Below are positions 6,158 to 8,180 of a stretch of 8,180 nt of DNA, piece after piece; position 1 is the stretch's first letter; every line of letters starts with the position of its first letter. A program made the position numbers and the translations under genes. This stretch comes from Brevibacillus_F sp035644815. Lineage in GTDB: Bacteria > Bacillota > Bacilli > Brevibacillales > Brevibacillaceae. Where the stretch lies: contig DASQNU010000081.1 in the NCBI GenBank assembly GCA_035644815.1, positions 1 through 8,180 of the forward strand, in the 5' to 3' direction. Under the pieces are notes generated by a model, which was not told the origin of the DNA, did not search any database, and worked only from the letters and a program-made list of their open reading frames with translations.

Positions 6158-7168
6158 TTAAACTCTGGCAAGTTCTTTTCGCTCTTCCATCTGTGGCGGT
6201 TCTTCCATCCACCCGTTCTTGATCATGAGGATCGCACCTTCGTGGGCATACTCGAAAATATCCTTGATAAACACAGAGAATTTTGCTGGTAGGTCATTCC
6301 GTAAACTAAAAGCCGTTCCCACGGAATTGCCCCCGATTGAAAAGCTGCAAAAAAGACTGGTACAATACATCATCATTTTGTCTGAAAATGGAGCAATTGT
6401 TGAACGCGTGGCATTCCCGCCTGATGGAGAAGGTGTCTGAATGCCCTTTTGAAGGAGTAATTCTGATAACTCTTTCACGATGCTTTTGGCAAGTTCTGCA
6501 CCTTTCATGAAAAATTTTCTTACTTCAGGTTTTTCTGCACATTGTGCAAATCCTGTTATCATTTGCATCCCTGTAACATTTGACTCAATTGCGTGGTATA
6601 TATGAGCGACTTCAACCGTGTTGAGTGTTCGCTTTTCACTAAACGGATTAAGCACAAAGCCATCCAAATAATTGACGTCTTTTACAAATGCAACTGATTT
6701 TGGCATAGAAACATAAGGGGCTCGTGCAATCATTCCTTTTTCAATCAAGTACTGTGAACAAGCGTTGTAATATTTTTGGGTAATGGCGGTAAGTTCTTTG
6801 TAAAACATGATGATATCTTCTCGATACGACATCGTAATATTAAGCGAATGCATGCCCATGCTAATTTCCTTTATTAAGCGAACGAACATGATGTCGAATC
6901 CATTATCGTATAACTTCGGCACATCTTTATGGACATCTGCATCAGTAAACCCGACTGGAATGACGGCCCCTTCACTTTGAAGTATTTGTATAACTTTTTT
7001 AACATAGGGGTCAATTTCATTATATAGACTCGTCATTATCGATTTTGCTTTTTCATCATCAGCTTTTTCAATAAAATATTCCAACATTCTCATTATCAAT
7101 GTTTTCTGTTGGTAGGTAAGCCACAACGTGCCAAGCTCTGATGACGTAATTGCTGGTTTGTCGGGCAT
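6158..7168 (-). CDS. DUF3231 family protein, two tandem repeats
   Basis: A 336-residue, all-helical, largely soluble protein. It consists of two copies of the roughly 160-residue DUF3231 unit (about 10-155 and 183-325). The halves align by feature: LQSEGAVIPVGF (63-74) with LLQKGIQTPSPS (238-249); a middle helix with SYREDIIMFYKEL against SLRNDLPAKFSVF; and the ends YLIEKGMIARAP (140-151) and LMIKNGWMEEPP (314-325). The fold is likely a four-helix, ferritin- or CotF-like bundle; this is known of the family only by prediction. DUF3231 proteins are nearly confined to spore-forming Bacilli, and a spore role is often supposed but not shown. The ATG at 7168 follows AGGGGGG by about 7 bases. It lies directly downstream of spo0A but behind that gene's terminator, and has a sigma-F-like promoter candidate. 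Confidence 0.88.
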   Translation of the reverse strand: MPDKPAITSSELGTLWLTYQQKTLIMRMLEYFIEKADDEKAKSIMTSLYNEIDPYVKKVIQILQSEGAVIPVGFTDADVHKDVPKLYDNGFDIMFVRLIKEISMGMHSLNITMSYREDIIMFYKELTAITQKYYNACSQYLIEKGMIARAPYVSMPKSVAFVKDVNYLDGFVLNPFSEKRTLNTVEVAHIYHAIESNVTGMQMITGFAQCAEKPEVRKFFMKGAELAKSIVKELSELLLQKGIQTPSPSGGNATRSTIAPFSDKMMMYCTSLFCSFSIGGNSVGTAFSLRNDLPAKFSVFIKDIFEYAHEGAILMIKNGWMEEPPQMEERKELARV

Positions 7169-7198
7169 ATCGTTTCCCCCCTCGCTTATCTTAGGTGT

Positions 7199-7227
7199 TA
7201 TTTTTCCCTAATCCATTTAACAAATAC
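7199..7227 (-). promoter_or_regulatory. Candidate sigma-F-like promoter of the DUF3231 gene
   Basis: On the minus strand, GTATT (7223-7227), a 15-base spacer, then GGAAAAATA (7199-7207). The sigma-F consensus is roughly GCATR, 15 bases, GGHNANHTR: the -10 box and spacing fit fully, while the -35 box fits three of five bases. Transcription would begin near 7192, about 24 bases before the ATG. The A-rich -10 pattern is permissive, so a chance match is possible. Confidence 0.35.
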
Positions 7228-7228
7228 G

Positions 7229-7259
7229 TTTTCGAGCTTTTCGAGATCAAATTTTCGTG
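7229..7259 (-). repeat. Short direct repeats CTCGAAAA upstream of the DUF3231 promoter
   Basis: On the minus strand, CTCGAAAA occurs at 7229-7236 and 7238-7245, nine bases apart, and a variant CACGAAAA occurs at 7252-7259. They lie just upstream of the candidate -35 box and could bind a regulator. The second and third are on unequal helical phases, which weakens the case. Confidence 0.35.
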
Positions 7260-7291
7260 ATCTCCACTCCCCTTTTTTTTACAAAAAGAAA

Positions 7292-7320
7292 ACCCAATAA
7301 ATCGGTTTGATTTATCGGGT
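7292..7320 (-). terminator. Intrinsic terminator of spo0A
   Basis: Arms 7309-7320 and 7292-7303 form a 12-bp stem with a 5-base loop. The single A/C mismatch seen on the plus strand becomes a G-U pair in the minus-strand RNA. The tail on the minus strand is TTTTCTTTTT. The 88 bases between it and the spo0A stop codon hold no other recognisable element. Confidence 0.9.
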
Positions 7321-7408
7321 GTCAGGTAAGGTATTTATTTGTAAGGCAAGTACATTTGGCTTCCCTATACCTTGCTATGCCAGGCCCACAACCTCCGCTC
7401 AGTGTAAC

Positions 7409-8180
7409 CTAGCTCACCTTATGCTCAATCCGCAGCTTATCCGCCACCATCGCGATGAATTCGCTGTTGGTCGGCTTTGCTTTCGTATTGGAAATGGTGT
7501 AGCCGAACAGATTGGAGATCGAGTCGAGATTGCCTCGTGACCATGCGACCTCGATTGCATGGCGAATCGCCCGTTCTACACGGCTTGCCGTGGTGTTGAA
7601 CTTCTTCGCGATGTCTGGGTAGAGCACTTTTGTGATCGAGCCCAGCAGCTCCACGTCGTTGTACACCATGGTAATCGCTTCACGCAGATACAGGTAGCCC
7701 TTGATATGGGCAGGCACGCCAATCTCATGAATGATATTGGTGATGGAAGCATCGAGGTTGCGTCCTTTTACCGCCAGATTGGAGACTGGCTTCATGGTGG
7801 ACACAAAAGGAACCGATGTTTTGCTGCTCATGATCTGGCGAATGCGTTGGGCTAAGATCTCCATATCAAATGGTTTTAAAATATAGTACGCGGCACCCAG
7901 CTCCACTGCTTTCTTGGTGATTTCCTCTTGGCCGAATGCAGTCAGCATGATGATTTTGGGCTGTGGGGAGAGGCGCATCGCTTGAATTTGTTCCAAGACT
8001 GCCAATCCATCCAGGTGTGGCATGATAATGTCCAAGATTAGGATATCAGGAACACGATCCTGTAAAAACTTAATGACATCGTTGCCATTATAGGCGACAC
8101 CCACAACATCCATATCACTTTGATTGCTTAGATACTCTTCCAATAAACTTACAAAGTCACGATTGTCATCAGCCAAAAGA
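7409..8180 (-). CDS. spo0A: Spo0A, master regulator of sporulation (N-terminal few residues missing)
   Basis: 256 residues are visible, beginning LLADDNRDF. By comparison with B. subtilis Spo0A about six N-terminal residues lie beyond the window edge; the TTG at 8176 is internal and not the start. The receiver domain (1-115 visible) has the acidic pair D4-D5, phospho-acceptor D50 in ILDIIMPH (equivalent to D56), T80 and K102 (LKPFD), all intact. A variable linker (118-138) is followed by the DNA-binding effector domain (139-256), which is nearly identical to the B. subtilis domain. This includes the recognition-helix region TTASRVERAIRHAIEVAW and the sigma-A contact region SRGNLDSISNLFGY. Phosphorylated by the Spo0F-Spo0B relay or directly by kinases, it activates or represses genes at TGTCGAA boxes. 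The gene ends in a strong terminator and is not co-transcribed with the genes downstream. Confidence 0.99.
   Translation of the reverse strand, partial: LLADDNRDFVSLLEEYLSNQSDMDVVGVAYNGNDVIKFLQDRVPDILILDIIMPHLDGLAVLEQIQAMRLSPQPKIIMLTAFGQEEITKKAVELGAAYYILKPFDMEILAQRIRQIMSSKTSVPFVSTMKPVSNLAVKGRNLDASITNIIHEIGVPAHIKGYLYLREAITMVYNDVELLGSITKVLYPDIAKKFNTTASRVERAIRHAIEVAWSRGNLDSISNLFGYTISNTKAKPTNSEFIAMVADKLRIEHKVS

Noticed and set aside
6889..6898. TGTCGAA, the core of a Spo0A binding box
   Set aside because: It lies deep inside the DUF3231 coding sequence, far from any promoter, and a 7-base match is expected by chance in 8 kb.
7270..7280. T-run on the plus strand as a plus-strand terminator
   Set aside because: No plus-strand gene ends nearby and no stem precedes it. 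It is simply AT-rich DNA downstream of the spo0A terminator.
8174..8176. TTG at 8176 as the start of Spo0A
   Set aside because: It encodes a leucine just before the conserved ADD motif. Homologues begin about eight residues before ADD, so the true start lies beyond the window.

Overview
The window comes from an endospore-forming member of the Bacillota (Bacilli). The clearest evidence is a nearly complete spo0A gene at the right edge, together with AGGAGG-type ribosome binding sites, frequent TTG/GTG starts and many short intrinsic terminators. Spo0A followed, after an interval, by a SteA-like gene and a MctB/SteB-like gene suggests a Brevibacillus- or Paenibacillus-type genome. The genus is an inference from remembered gene order and was not tested.

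Layout on the minus strand, right to left in transcription order: spo0A (7409-8180, N-terminus outside the window) ends in a strong terminator at 7292-7320. Next is a two-repeat DUF3231 protein (6158-7168) with a sigma-F-like promoter candidate. It converges with a plus-strand membrane protein of the CBO0543 type (5469-6098), and the two share a bidirectional terminator at 6112-6143. A plus-strand class I methyltransferase (4523-5299) is divergent from a beta-carbonic anhydrase of the YtiB type (3832-4398). The carbonic anhydrase overlaps a YkuE-like metallophosphoesterase (2994-3845), and that pair ends in a hairpin at 2932-2983. A single-domain VOC (glyoxalase-fold) protein (2523-2894) is coupled to a second, unrelated class I methyltransferase (1744-2520). 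A 56-residue two-helix membrane protein (1400-1570) has its own sigma-A promoter and terminator. Last come a SteA-like protein (121-1281) and the first 37 residues of a MctB/SteB family protein (1-111), separated by 9 bases.

Three groups can be seen. The first is the sporulation and cell-envelope backbone: spo0A, steA-like and mctB/steB-like. The second is a set of small metabolic units (carbonic anhydrase plus phosphoesterase; VOC plus methyltransferase; single methyltransferase). The third is unknown-function genes typical of Bacilli (DUF3231, CBO0543, small membrane protein). The most interesting observation is regulatory. The steA-like gene starts at a TTG behind a sequence that fits the sigma-G promoter consensus at both elements and in spacing, GAATG-18 bp-CATACTA. 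The DUF3231 gene has a weaker sigma-F-like match. If real, these would place a SteA/SteB-type cell-wall module under forespore control. No CRISPR array, insertion sequence, tRNA, rRNA or riboswitch was seen.
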